Positions 47,399 through 56,259 of a stretch of 64,000 nucleotides of DNA are shown in pieces. The notes under the pieces are model-generated. The model saw nothing but the letters and a program-made list of their open reading frames with translations. It was not told the origin of the DNA and searched no databases. Every line of letters starts with the position of its first letter. The stretch's first letter is position 1. The DNA is from an uncultured Halieaceae bacterium (GTDB lineage Bacteria; Pseudomonadota; Gammaproteobacteria; Pseudomonadales; Halieaceae). The DNA lies in contig CAJWQE010000001.1 of the NCBI GenBank assembly GCA_913045375.1, forward strand, positions 23,501 through 87,500. Direction: 5' to 3'. The position numbers were made by a program, and so were the translations under genes.

Positions 47399-48619
47399 AT
47401 GGATCTTATTGCTTTAGCCGTACCGTTTTTCCTGCTTTCTATTGCCATCGAGTGGTCATGGGGGCGTTGGTGCGGGCGAGACACGTACCGGCTGACGGAT
47501 GCAGTGAGTAGTTTGACGTTGGGCGGTCTGTCCCAAGCGCGCAGATTTGTGGCGTTGGGCGTGGGTGGTGCTGTCTACGCTTGGTTAGCGTCCGTAACAC
47601 CATTCACGACATGGACGACTGAGGGTTGGCAAGCGTGGTTGATCGCTTTTGTGCTCTACGACTTTTGCTACTACTGCTCGCATCGAGCGGGGCACGAGGT
47701 GAAGGTTTTTTGGGCCGCGCACGTGGTTCACCACCAAAGTGAGGACTACAACCTTTCGACCGCACTGCGTCAGACAAGCTCCGGGTTTCTCTTCGGTTGG
47801 ATTTTTTACGCGCCTTTATTCTTTATCGGCGTCCCGGCGGAGATGATGGTGACGGTGGGCGCACTCAATCTGATTTACCAGTTTTGGGTGCATACCGAGC
47901 ATGTTGGCGAGCTTGGTTGGTTTGAATACGTGTTTGTCTCTCCATCAAATCACCGCGTGCATCACGCGAGGAACGCGTGCTACCTAGACCGCAATTACGG
48001 CGGCGTATTCATCGTTTGGGATCGATTGTTTGGTTCCTATCAACGCGAGTTACCGTCTGAGCCTTGCGTGTATGGCATAACCAAGCCCATTCGATCTTGG
48101 TCTCCTCTGGAAGCGTGGCTTCACGTCTACAGAGATATGGCCAATGATATGTGGCGAACCCGTAGTTGGTCTGATCGTTTGAGGGTGCCTTTCTCGCACC
48201 CCGCTTGGCAGCCCTCGGATCTGGTAGCAGCCGCGGAACCGGTCACAGGCGAACCTTTTGAAAAGTACGACCCGCAGGTGTCCCGAGCTCGAAAGGTGAG
48301 CGGAACCATCAATTTAATCTTGATAACGCTGCTTTTGGTGACGGCACAGCGAAGCCAAGTTCTGCAAGGCTACGAAGCCTATGCCTGGGGAATGATGCTG
48401 TGGCTAGGGGTCTCGAACGCGGCGTTACTGAGTAATCATGACTCTGCTTGGTTCAGAGTGCAGGACGTATTGAAGCTGCTGGTTCTTTGTACGCTGGCCG
48501 TACAGCTATCGGAAGCAACGGCACTGGTCGTCATCCCGTTAGCCCTGATGGCAACGGTCTGGCCGTGGTTTGAAAGGGAAGCAGAGGTGGCGAGCGCCAC
48601 CTCTGTGGAAACTTCTTAA
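47399..48619 (+). CDS. Sterol desaturase / AGMO-like fatty acid hydroxylase
   Basis: A 406-residue membrane di-iron enzyme with the same boxes as the protein at 8677-9564: SHRAGHE, HVVHHQSEDYNLSTALRQ and HRVHHARNACYLDRNYGGVFIVWDRLFGSY. It is about 110 residues longer, with an extra C-terminal domain of several hydrophobic segments after a polar linker, an architecture known for alkylglycerol monooxygenase relatives. The ATG at 47399 gives the expected hydrophobic N-terminus; an upstream in-frame ATG would add a 60-residue stretch of poor coding quality. Convergent with the cytochrome c gene (stops overlap by 4 nt). Confidence 0.88.
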   Translation: MDLIALAVPFFLLSIAIEWSWGRWCGRDTYRLTDAVSSLTLGGLSQARRFVALGVGGAVYAWLASVTPFTTWTTEGWQAWLIAFVLYDFCYYCSHRAGHEVKVFWAAHVVHHQSEDYNLSTALRQTSSGFLFGWIFYAPLFFIGVPAEMMVTVGALNLIYQFWVHTEHVGELGWFEYVFVSPSNHRVHHARNACYLDRNYGGVFIVWDRLFGSYQRELPSEPCVYGITKPIRSWSPLEAWLHVYRDMANDMWRTRSWSDRLRVPFSHPAWQPSDLVAAAEPVTGEPFEKYDPQVSRARKVSGTINLILITLLLVTAQRSQVLQGYEAYAWGMMLWLGVSNAALLSNHDSAWFRVQDVLKLLVLCTLAVQLSEATALVVIPLALMATVWPWFEREAEVASATSVETS

Positions 48620-49053
48620 AGAGTACCGATATACGCTGCGATATTGCCGATGTCGGCGTCACTCATTGGCTTGGCAACAGGCCACATCATCGCTGACTGA
48701 GCGCCACGTGGCTCACCTGCACGATAGCCGGTCAGCTTGTCCGCGATATCGCTAACAGCTTGCCCTGCGAGTTTGGGGCCGATACCACCTTCACCGTTAC
48801 CGCCGTGACAGGCGATGCACTGGCCATAATAAGTCTCACCAAGTGCTTCGGGTGAAGCTGCGGCGAGCGCCTCCTGCTTTACGCGCTCAATATCAGCAAT
48901 GCTTCCGCCATTTTCTGCCTTCCATGCTTCATAGCACTCGCCAACACAGACGTTGCGGTTACCAGTCCAAGACTCGTCATTGTTTGCCGTGCCGAACCAG
49001 ATCATGACGGTAACAGCGATCGTGAAAGCTGCGACGATGACATTCGTATTCAT
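48616..49053 (-). CDS. Membrane-anchored monoheme cytochrome c
   Basis: A 145-residue class I cytochrome c with heme motif C79-I-A-C82-H83 and a downstream Met-rich segment (SAMMWPVAKPM) with the axial Met. The N-terminal hydrophobic stretch (residues 4-20) is an uncleaved anchor or signal, so the heme domain lies in the periplasm. Two extra cysteines (C36, C40) before the heme domain may form a disulfide; this is unusual. It could accept electrons from periplasmic dehydrogenases. Its neighbour is convergent and not coupled. Confidence 0.9.
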   Translation of the reverse strand: MNTNVIVAAFTIAVTVMIWFGTANNDESWTGNRNVCVGECYEAWKAENGGSIADIERVKQEALAAASPEALGETYYGQCIACHGGNGEGGIGPKLAGQAVSDIADKLTGYRAGEPRGAQSAMMWPVAKPMSDADIGNIAAYIGTL

Positions 49054-49154
49054 TGATTTCCCCCGGGTAAAAACGCTGACTCTTCGGTCGGCGCGAATGA
49101 TAAGGCCTTTATCCAGCTGATGTAAGTACGATCAGCATCAAGCTGGAAATTTCA

Positions 49155-49168
49155 CCTTAATTAAGGTT
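49155..49168. promoter_or_regulatory. Palindrome ACCTTAATTAAGGT
   Basis: A perfect 14-bp palindrome in the 269-nt divergent region between cytochrome c (minus) and thioesterase (plus) genes, about 100 nt from the cytochrome c start. It has the size of a dimeric-regulator site. No other gene is seen in this gap. Confidence 0.35.
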
Positions 49169-49322
49169 ATTGGCCGCACGGATGGATGCATGTTCGTGAT
49201 GTGACCAGAGGTAAATGGATGTATGGCGATGCTTGAACATGGTAAGTGAAAACGATTACGCCCATACTGCGTCACCTTCGAAAACTAGCCTTGGTCCAGA
49301 CTCTTAAAGAGGAACTACAGTC

Positions 49323-49742
49323 GTGAAAGCTGCTTATACCGGACAAATAAAAGTCCGTTTCGCCGATACAGATGCCAATGGACACACTTACTTCGGGAGC
49401 TATCTTGTTCTCGCGGATGAGGTGGTGTCTGAGTACCTCGAGCAGGTTGGCTGGGATGCGGGCCCTGACGGTGACTTCCTAACATTTACTGCTAATGCCA
49501 ACATCGATTTCGTCGGTGAGTGCCTGGCGTGGGACATTTTGGATGTGTCGTGCAGTTTCACTAGACTGGGGAATTCCAGCTGTACGTTGGAGTTTGAAAT
49601 GCTGAACACGACGACCAATGAAATAGCCACTCGCGGCAGTTTTGTCTACGTCTTCGTTGATAAGGAGACGCGTAAAAGCCGACCCATCCCTCAGCAGGTC
49701 AGAGATTCCATCATTGCAGCACAACCTGAATTAGCTGGCTGA
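49323..49742 (+). CDS. Hotdog-fold acyl-CoA thioesterase (4-hydroxybenzoyl-CoA type)
   Basis: A 139-residue hotdog-fold protein. The signature VRFADTDANGHTYFGSYLVLADE contains the catalytic Asp of YbgC/4-hydroxybenzoyl-CoA thioesterases. It likely hydrolyses an acyl- or aryl-CoA in the cytoplasm. The start is a GTG at 49323 preceded by GAGG at a normal spacing. It is followed 9 nt later by the DUF2452-like gene, so the two are cotranscribed. Confidence 0.88.
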   Translation: MKAAYTGQIKVRFADTDANGHTYFGSYLVLADEVVSEYLEQVGWDAGPDGDFLTFTANANIDFVGECLAWDILDVSCSFTRLGNSSCTLEFEMLNTTTNEIATRGSFVYVFVDKETRKSRPIPQQVRDSIIAAQPELAG

Positions 49743-49751
49743 TAGAAACGC

Positions 49752-50318
49752 ATGAACGAGACGGTAAATCCACACGGCAATCCCCAAGGCAAAGGGCTTG
49801 TCATGGTGCTTCAGCAGATGGCTGCTGCCGCGCCCGCGGAGATTCGTCCAAAATCTGCAGATGAGGCGCTGCTGGACTACTGGTGCTCGAGTCTTGTCCT
49901 ATCGGCAGCGTTTAAGTTTCGCGTAGCGCCTGATAACACGTATTACCTATATCGTGCGGAAGGCGAGTGGCAGTTATCGCTCATCTCACCCGAGGAGTGG
50001 GGAAGACGGTTGCCCGGTGATTATGTGGCCGAGTGCCAGCTCAGCCAGGATATGACCTGGAAGCTTCGGTTTGATTCTGATCTCAGCCAGTCGGTGAGAG
50101 ATGCGCTGGTTATGTTCCTTGAAGGATTCCAAGAGCAGGCCGCCCGGTCGCAAAGCTTTGACGAGTTACTGCCTGACTATGTGGAAAGTCTTCCGTATCA
50201 GCAGCGCGTGCTGGCCTCTGCGCTCAAGCGGTCACTCAAACACTCATTGCGTCTCGCTGGCGATAACGGCGTCGGATTGTTAGCGGCGGTAGTCGAGCGG
50301 CGGCTCTCTATCTCCTAA
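49752..50318 (+). CDS. DUF2452-like protein
   Basis: A 188-residue soluble protein. The central segment YYLYRAEGEWQLSLISPEEWG matches my recollection of the DUF2452 family, found in bacteria and eukaryotes (human C1orf50 is a member), whose function is unknown. The N-terminus NPHGNPQGKGL is also conserved-looking. The C-terminal third is helical. It is cotranscribed with the thioesterase gene. The 3' end overlaps the convergent amidohydrolase gene by 39 nt, which is long for this compact genome. Confidence 0.65.
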   Translation: MNETVNPHGNPQGKGLVMVLQQMAAAAPAEIRPKSADEALLDYWCSSLVLSAAFKFRVAPDNTYYLYRAEGEWQLSLISPEEWGRRLPGDYVAECQLSQDMTWKLRFDSDLSQSVRDALVMFLEGFQEQAARSQSFDELLPDYVESLPYQQRVLASALKRSLKHSLRLAGDNGVGLLAAVVERRLSIS

Positions 50319-51713
50319 GAGCGCTTCGTACTGGAAGTTAGCCCCACGTCGAAGGTCAAACTCGGCTTTGGCTTCCATCAAAATACCCGGATTTTCAAAC
50401 AGCTCCACGGCTGTGAGCGCCATCGACTTGGCAGCGACGATCATCCCTTTGTGCCCAATTGGCGTGCCGCCCGCCGCAACCGCTTGCCATGTGTGGGCAC
50501 CGGTGCCGGGAACCCAGGTAGCCGTACTCATGCCGACCGTGGGGACTGTCCAGCTGACGTCACCGACATCCGTCGATCCATTACCCCGTTGACCTGTTTC
50601 GAAGGGCTTTATCTCGGCCGCACGTCCCTGGGTGTAGGCGCCAGTGGGCAATGTTTTTGAAATCTCGGCAGCAAAGACTTCATCGGCCTCGCTATATTCA
50701 ACACCACCAACCGACGACAACTTGGCGTGCATGACTTTTGCCAGAGTGTCGTTGGGAAGCACGCTGTAGTTGCCGTGGATGATCTCATAGCTCATCGAGG
50801 TGCCTGTCCCTACTGCCGCAGCCTCTGCAGTGGCCATGACACGATCCCAAATCTCCCGCAGGGTCGTCTCGTTGGGGTGTCGGACGTAGTAGAAAGATTG
50901 AGCGGTATTCGGCACTACATTCGGCGCTGAACCGCCGTTCGTAATGACATAGTGAAGACGGGTCGAGGTGGGTACATGCTCTCGCAGCAAATTCACCATG
51001 AAGTTCATGGCCTCAACGGCGTCAAGCGCCGATCGCCCGCGGTCAGGTGCCGAAGCCGCGTGTGATGAGACGCCTGAGAAGGTGAACTTGGCGGAGCGAT
51101 TGGCCAAGGTGCTCGCCGAATCAGCGGCGTTGACCGAGGAGGGGTGCCAGTGGATTACGGTATCCACATCATCAAAGAGGCCCGCCCGCACCATGTAGAC
51201 CTTTCCAGAGCCGCCTTCCTCAGCCGGCGTGCCGAAAAACTGAATTGTGCCCGGAGTGCCCGTGCGCTCCAGCCATTCTTTAACCGCTATCGCCGCGCCC
51301 GCTGAGCCCGCACCAAACAGGTGATGGCCGCAGGCCTGAGCCGAATTCTTGCCCTCAATTTTTTGCTCGAAAGGCACCGCTGCTTGGCTAATACCTGGCA
51401 GTGCATCGAATTCGCCCATGACAGCAATGACTGGCTCGCCGGAGCCGTAACTGGCAACAAACGCCGTTGGGATATCAGCTACACCGCTTTCAATGCTGAA
51501 GCCTTCAGCTGACAAGGCAGCTTTTAATGCTTCGCTTGAGCGCGTTTCCTGATATCCCACCTCAGCGAGATCCCAGATGAGGTCGCTGAGATCTGTAAGC
51601 TGCTGTGATCGGGTTTCAATACTGCTGATGACACCCTCATTAGCCTGTGAGGTGAGTGACCAGAGTGTGAGGAGTGCGGGGGCGAGGGTGGATCGAATTA
51701 GTTTTGAAGGCAT
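50280..51713 (-). CDS. M20 family amidohydrolase, exported (AbgB-like)
   Basis: A 477-residue metallo-amidohydrolase of the M20D/AbgB class, with VMGEFDALPG, CGHHLFGAGSAG and AEEGGSG carrying the usual dizinc ligands (Asp, His, Glu), then IHWHP and the dimerisation (lid) domain HAASAPDRGRSAL. Typical substrates are N-acyl amino acids or p-aminobenzoyl-glutamate. The chosen ATG begins a signal peptide (KLIRSTLAPALLTLWSLTSQA), so it is periplasmic; an upstream ATG is in frame but gives no signal. It is divergent from the TetR gene. Confidence 0.9.
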   Translation of the reverse strand: MPSKLIRSTLAPALLTLWSLTSQANEGVISSIETRSQQLTDLSDLIWDLAEVGYQETRSSEALKAALSAEGFSIESGVADIPTAFVASYGSGEPVIAVMGEFDALPGISQAAVPFEQKIEGKNSAQACGHHLFGAGSAGAAIAVKEWLERTGTPGTIQFFGTPAEEGGSGKVYMVRAGLFDDVDTVIHWHPSSVNAADSASTLANRSAKFTFSGVSSHAASAPDRGRSALDAVEAMNFMVNLLREHVPTSTRLHYVITNGGSAPNVVPNTAQSFYYVRHPNETTLREIWDRVMATAEAAAVGTGTSMSYEIIHGNYSVLPNDTLAKVMHAKLSSVGGVEYSEADEVFAAEISKTLPTGAYTQGRAAEIKPFETGQRGNGSTDVGDVSWTVPTVGMSTATWVPGTGAHTWQAVAAGGTPIGHKGMIVAAKSMALTAVELFENPGILMEAKAEFDLRRGANFQYEALLGDREPPLDYRR

Positions 51714-52015
51714 TGTGGTAGCTCTTGAGTACGGTGAGTTTCCAATAAACGTAAATCTCAGGACCATAGTAGCAAAGCGGTGAGGGATTTAATCGAAGCA
51801 CGGCACCTGAATTAGATGTAAACGAACCGCTCATTTAAGTCGATCGGGCCTCAGAATGAATTATCCGATAACCCTCCGATGACGGTAACTTTGCCAAAGC
51901 ATGTTTCCTCGCGCAGTAGAGTGAGCCCAAAAGACGCGATAGTGACAGGTGTGCAGTGGCAAGACGTGTCGGTGTACACTTTCCGATTCCAAACCCTTGT
52001 GGCCTGGAAGGCATA
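51714..52015. other. Divergent region between amidohydrolase and TetR genes
   Basis: 302 nt without a credible gene. It holds the 8-bp palindrome GTGTACAC at 51972-51979, 36 nt upstream of the TetR start, near another GTGC/GTGT-rich stretch. No firm operator or promoter is identified. Confidence 0.35.
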
Positions 52016-52606
52016 ATGGCAAACAACAATGCAGTGGTCTCGGTAGACGGTCGGCGACAGCGTGGCGAGCGCACACGTCTGGCCATTATTGAGGCCGCAC
52101 TCTCACTTCAGGAAGAGGGTGTGCTGGTGCCGACTGCTCAGCAAATATCTGATCGTGCTGGTGTGTTAATTCGTTCCTTTTTTCGACACTTCGAAGACAT
52201 GGAGACGCTGTTTAAAGCGGTAGACGACCATCTCCGTGATTCCTACGAAGCCCTATTTTTGGGTGGTGATCGTGAAGGATCGATGGAGGAGAGGGTAAGC
52301 CGAGCTATTGAGCGGCGCAGTGATGCATTTGAGCGTTTGAAAAATCTTATGCTAGGGACCAAGGCGCAACTCTGGCGGTATGAGATGCTTCGATCAAACT
52401 ACGCACGCAGCCAGCGCGGACTTCGCAAAGATCTCGAGCAATGGCTTCCTGAGATCAGCAATCTTCCTGAATCAAGCCGTGAATCGATCGATGCGATTGC
52501 GTCTTTCGAAATGTGGCATCGATTGAGAGCGGAGCAGGGGCTCACCAGAGCTGATAGTGCCGCCATCATTCAGTCATTGCTCCTGGGGCTTATCGCCCGC
52601 GCGTAA
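52016..52606 (+). CDS. TetR-type transcriptional regulator
   Basis: A 196-residue regulator. The helix-turn-helix is RLAIIEAALSLQEEGVLVPTAQQISDRAGVLIRSFFRHFEDMETLF. The recognition helix differs from the common TetR pattern (IRSFFRHF). The ATG at 52016 gives the short N-tail typical of the family; an upstream start would add 20 residues. It diverges from the amidohydrolase gene and lies upstream of the sulfatase group, which it may control. Ligand unknown. Confidence 0.85.
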   Translation: MANNNAVVSVDGRRQRGERTRLAIIEAALSLQEEGVLVPTAQQISDRAGVLIRSFFRHFEDMETLFKAVDDHLRDSYEALFLGGDREGSMEERVSRAIERRSDAFERLKNLMLGTKAQLWRYEMLRSNYARSQRGLRKDLEQWLPEISNLPESSRESIDAIASFEMWHRLRAEQGLTRADSAAIIQSLLLGLIARA

Positions 52607-52854
52607 ACCGACGACTGACGCCTCAATCAACTACTCCGTTGCGCTCCGGACTTTAATTGACATAATCTATGACTAAATAAGTGGCGTGTGTCTTTACAGA
52701 CCGTTCTAATAAGAAACAGATGTCATCAGAGCAGCGGTTATCCCTGATGTTGAAGTGGTGCTGGCAACATAACTCGACTCTGTAGCGCCATTCGCCCGAT
52801 GGCGGTGGATTGCTAGAAAGTCAACGATAGGTCGACGCGGAGGTAATGGAAACG
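52607..52854. other. Intergenic region upstream of the sulfatase gene
   Basis: 248 nt. An inverted repeat CGCCAT-N7-ATGGCG lies at 52786-52804, about 50 nt before the sulfatase start and may be an operator or 5'-leader hairpin. A GGAGG ribosome-binding site is at 52839-52843. No gene seen. Confidence 0.45.
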
Positions 52855-54525
52855 ATGAGAAAAGTTCTACTGTCCGTTGCAGCATTCCTGACGATCGCGG
52901 CGCTGGGTGCTTACCAAAATCAAACGCAGATCTTATTAGCTCTGGTGAAGTATCAGTCGGCGAATGAATACGAGGTCGGTCCACCACGCGATATTCCTTG
53001 GAATACAGGGCCCGATGAAGCCGTTACCTCTCTCGCTGAGCGTCCACCCAATATTATTCTCATCGTCGCTGATGATCTGGGCTACAACGACATCTCTACC
53101 TTTGGCGGTGGCCTAGCTGATGGCCGCGTCAAGACGCCTCACATTGATCAGTTAGCGGCGGATGGAGTGGTCTTTACCCAGTCCTACTCTGGCGCCGGCA
53201 CCTGCGCCCCGTCGCGTGCCATGTTGATGACCGGTCGTTATCCCACACGAACGGGATTCGAGTTCACACCAACGCCGTCTGGTATGGCGCCAATGATTTC
53301 CAGAATTTCAGACGAGATGAACCGGGGCGCACCGCCCATGCTCTATGACGCTGCGCTCGATGAAACTAAGCCGCCCTATGAGGAGCAAGGTCTCCCACCT
53401 GAGGAAGTGACGATTGCCGAGGTTCTCAAAGACAAGGGGTATGCCACCTTTCACATTGGGAAGTGGCATCTGGGACGTAAAAACGGCATGGCGCCACATG
53501 AACAGGGCTTTGACCAGAGCTTGCTCATGGCCAGCGCGCTCTACCTTCCAGAGGACGATCCGAATGTCGTAAACGCAAAGCTCGATTTTGACCCTATTGA
53601 TCAATTTCTGTGGGCGCGCATGGTATTCGCCAATAGCTTCAACTCAGGTGACGAGGATCGATTTGAGCCACGAGGTTACTTGACTGATTACTGGACAGAT
53701 GAGTCCATCAACATCATTAACGCCAACAAGCATCAGCCTTTTTTCTTGTATTTAGGTCATTGGGGCGTACATACGCCCTTGCAAGCAACGCGTGAGGATT
53801 ACGAGGCAGTGGGCGACATCACGCCGCACCGCGCACGGGTTTACGCTGCCATGATCCGTTCGCTTGACCGAAGTGTGGGTCGTATCAACGCTGCGCTGGA
53901 AGAGGCGGGTTTGGCCGATAACACCCTGGTTATCTTCACAAACGACAATGGGGGTCCCGGTTACATTGGCTTGCCTGACATCAATAAGCCGTTTCGTGGC
54001 TGGAAGATCAGCCAGTTTGAGGGTGGCATCCGGGTGCCCCTCATGATGAAGTGGCCAGCCAAGATTACAGCGGGCACTGTCGCAGAGGAGCCAGTCGCGC
54101 ATATTGACGTTATGCCAACACTCACTGCGGCTGCCGGTGCCGATGAGCCCCAAAACGTGATCATCGATGGTAAGAACCTGCTGCCTTTGGCGACAGGGAA
54201 AGGCAAAGAAGCTTGGAGCCGTGACACTTTATTCTGGCAGAGCGGACATTACCGAGTCGTGCGCCACAAAGACTGGAAGCTTCAGGTCACGGCGAACCCG
54301 GACAAGCAGTGGCTATTCAATCTCGCCGACGACCCTAACGAGCAAAACAACTTAGCGATAAGCGACCCCGACAAAGTTGCTGAGTTGATGGCTCTGCTTG
54401 ATGGGCACGCCGCAAGTGCGAGAGCGCCGCTGTATCCCGCAGTGATGGAAAGTGCGATTAGCATCGATAAGACATTAGTGGATCGTTTCGAGGACGGTGA
54501 CGAGTATATTTACTGGCCGAATTAG
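52855..54525 (+). CDS. Type I sulfatase (arylsulfatase family)
   Basis: A 556-residue sulfatase. The N-terminus is a signal or signal anchor (RKVLLSVAAFLTIAALGA). The metal motif IVADDLGYND and the formylglycine-site CAPSRAMLMTGRYP (C-x-P-x-R type, Cys at about residue 117) are clear, as are FTNDNGGPG and the late KDWKLQV segment. It would cleave sulfate esters in the periplasm or at the membrane, and needs a formylglycine-generating enzyme, not present here. An ATG 3 codons upstream is also possible; GGAGG is 2 nt from that one and 11 nt from this one. First of a plus-strand group. Confidence 0.92.
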   Translation: MRKVLLSVAAFLTIAALGAYQNQTQILLALVKYQSANEYEVGPPRDIPWNTGPDEAVTSLAERPPNIILIVADDLGYNDISTFGGGLADGRVKTPHIDQLAADGVVFTQSYSGAGTCAPSRAMLMTGRYPTRTGFEFTPTPSGMAPMISRISDEMNRGAPPMLYDAALDETKPPYEEQGLPPEEVTIAEVLKDKGYATFHIGKWHLGRKNGMAPHEQGFDQSLLMASALYLPEDDPNVVNAKLDFDPIDQFLWARMVFANSFNSGDEDRFEPRGYLTDYWTDESINIINANKHQPFFLYLGHWGVHTPLQATREDYEAVGDITPHRARVYAAMIRSLDRSVGRINAALEEAGLADNTLVIFTNDNGGPGYIGLPDINKPFRGWKISQFEGGIRVPLMMKWPAKITAGTVAEEPVAHIDVMPTLTAAAGADEPQNVIIDGKNLLPLATGKGKEAWSRDTLFWQSGHYRVVRHKDWKLQVTANPDKQWLFNLADDPNEQNNLAISDPDKVAELMALLDGHAASARAPLYPAVMESAISIDKTLVDRFEDGDEYIYWPN

Positions 54526-54588
54526 TATTGGCCGACCCGAGGACTTATTTTTAAAACTGCAAATGACGCATCAACAGGTACAAACAGG

Positions 54589-55005
54589 ATGAAAGTAGAG
54601 AACAGTGTAATTCCAACGCAGGAGCAGATGGCAGGGTTTCTGGCTCCTGGTCCCGATGGCCCGATCAGCATGGTCAATCTGTTGAAGTTTAAGGATAAAG
54701 CGAGCTACGAAGACGGTCGTGATACTGAACTGACGGGCGCAGAAGCCTACGCTGTTTATTCGAGAGGCGTGATGAAGACCCTTGCTAAAGTCGGCGGGAA
54801 GCTGGTCTTTTCCGGTGAGGTCAGCCGTCTAATGTTGGGCGAGGTTGAGGAACTCTGGGATTCCGTAGCCATTGCTCAGTACCCGTCGCGGGCCGCCATG
54901 TTGGAGATGATGCAGCTGCCGGAGTATCAGGAGATCTCGGTGCACCGGTCGGCGGGCCTTGCGGGGCAGCTGAATATTGAAACTGCAAATGCCGTGATCT
55001 TCTGA
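54589..55005 (+). CDS. DUF1330 domain protein
   Basis: A 138-residue protein of the dimeric ferredoxin-like alpha/beta barrel fold (DUF1330). ISMVNLLKFKDKASYEDGRD near residue 26, the central SGEVSRLMLG and IAQYPSRAAMLEMMQLPEY are the standard DUF1330 features. Function of the family is unsettled. It precedes the first GST-like gene by 53 nt. A related domain occurs in the membrane-anchored protein at 56260-56889. Confidence 0.82.
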   Translation: MKVENSVIPTQEQMAGFLAPGPDGPISMVNLLKFKDKASYEDGRDTELTGAEAYAVYSRGVMKTLAKVGGKLVFSGEVSRLMLGEVEELWDSVAIAQYPSRAAMLEMMQLPEYQEISVHRSAGLAGQLNIETANAVIF

Positions 55006-55058
55006 TCTGCATAGAGACGCTTACTCAAACCAACGACAGCAACATGGTTAGGGCATAA

Positions 55059-56186
55059 ATGGCTAATCCCTATATTTTGTATGCGATGACACACTCGCTT
55101 TACTCGGGTCGTGCGCGCAGTTACCTCATCAAACACCAGATTCCCTTTCAGGAGCTCTCGACAGGTCACGAGAGTTTCAAGGCAGACGTCTTACCCAAAG
55201 GTAAATTACCCACTATTCCAACACTGGTAACGCCCGAGGGTGAAGTGATTCGTGATGGCGCCGCCATCATTGAATACTTTGAGGCGACAAACGGTCGACC
55301 GAGTCGTCCTGCGGGCCCTAAGCAGCGCATCATCAGCGCACTTTTTGACGTCATTGGAACGGATGGTTTGTTGCGTCCAGCCATGCACTATCGCTGGAAT
55401 TTTCCCGAGGACAATTTGGCCTTCGTTCGTTACCACTTCCTTCACTCACAGCGAGATACACCCGAGCGGAGTGATAAGACCGAAGCCATGATGAATCGCA
55501 TGCGCCATGCTGCGATGATTTTTGGCGTTACCGACCAAACCCAGGCCGTGGTCGAGTCGCTCTATCTCGACTACCTCGATGCCTTGAATACGCATTTCGA
55601 GCACTATCCGTACTTACTTGGAGGACGCCCCAGTATTGGCGACTTTGGTCTCATTGCGCCGATGTACGCCCATTTGGGGCGTGACCCGCATCCTGCAAAG
55701 CTCATGCAACAGCGAGCGGTATCGGTGCATAGATGGGTCGAGCGAATGAATCGTTACGATCAGGACGTGCCGGAGTTTTTCAACGCAGGTACCGACTTTG
55801 TCGAAGATGATCAGGTGCCTGATTCTTTGCTTGCTGTCTTGCGAGTCTTGGCCGAAGACTTTGTGCCTGAAACTCTCGCTGCGGCAGACGCGATTAATGG
55901 CTGGTTGGCTGAAAATAAACCAGAAGTGGGTGCGCCGGCAGTGGGACGGTTAGCGCAAGCACCTGGGGCGGCAACTTTCGCTTTACGGGGCGAGACCATC
56001 GAAGCCTTAGCTCAACCGCATCGCTTTTATCTCCTGCAACGTGTTCAGGATGACTACGCGAGTCTGTCTGAGATGGAGAAGGTCGGCGTCGATGCGGTGC
56101 TTCTCGAGTCGGGTATGGCCGCCATTGTTAAGGCATCTTTGAGCCGACGCCTCGAACGCGCAGACAATCTCGAGGTCTGGGCTTAA
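55059..56186 (+). CDS. GST-like protein with C-terminal extension (1)
   Basis: A 375-residue protein. Residues 1-75 form a thioredoxin-like GST N-terminal domain (YILYAMTHSLYSGRARSYLIKHQIPFQEL, with KLPTIPTLVTPEGEVIRDGAAIIEYFE), 80-230 a helical GST C-terminal domain (LLGGRPSIGDFGLIAPMYAHLGRDP), and about 250-375 an additional conserved extension. GSTs are usually 200-230 aa, so the extension is notable. It may conjugate, dehalogenate or isomerise with glutathione, or bind a ligand. A paralogue of the same architecture is at 57105-58145. Confidence 0.8.
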   Translation: MANPYILYAMTHSLYSGRARSYLIKHQIPFQELSTGHESFKADVLPKGKLPTIPTLVTPEGEVIRDGAAIIEYFEATNGRPSRPAGPKQRIISALFDVIGTDGLLRPAMHYRWNFPEDNLAFVRYHFLHSQRDTPERSDKTEAMMNRMRHAAMIFGVTDQTQAVVESLYLDYLDALNTHFEHYPYLLGGRPSIGDFGLIAPMYAHLGRDPHPAKLMQQRAVSVHRWVERMNRYDQDVPEFFNAGTDFVEDDQVPDSLLAVLRVLAEDFVPETLAAADAINGWLAENKPEVGAPAVGRLAQAPGAATFALRGETIEALAQPHRFYLLQRVQDDYASLSEMEKVGVDAVLLESGMAAIVKASLSRRLERADNLEVWA

Positions 56187-56259
56187 TCCTCAAATTCACT
56201 GCGCTGAGACGCCAAGGGGAGGTAGGAACTCCTCTAAGTGGGCAGTGCAGTTGCCTGTC

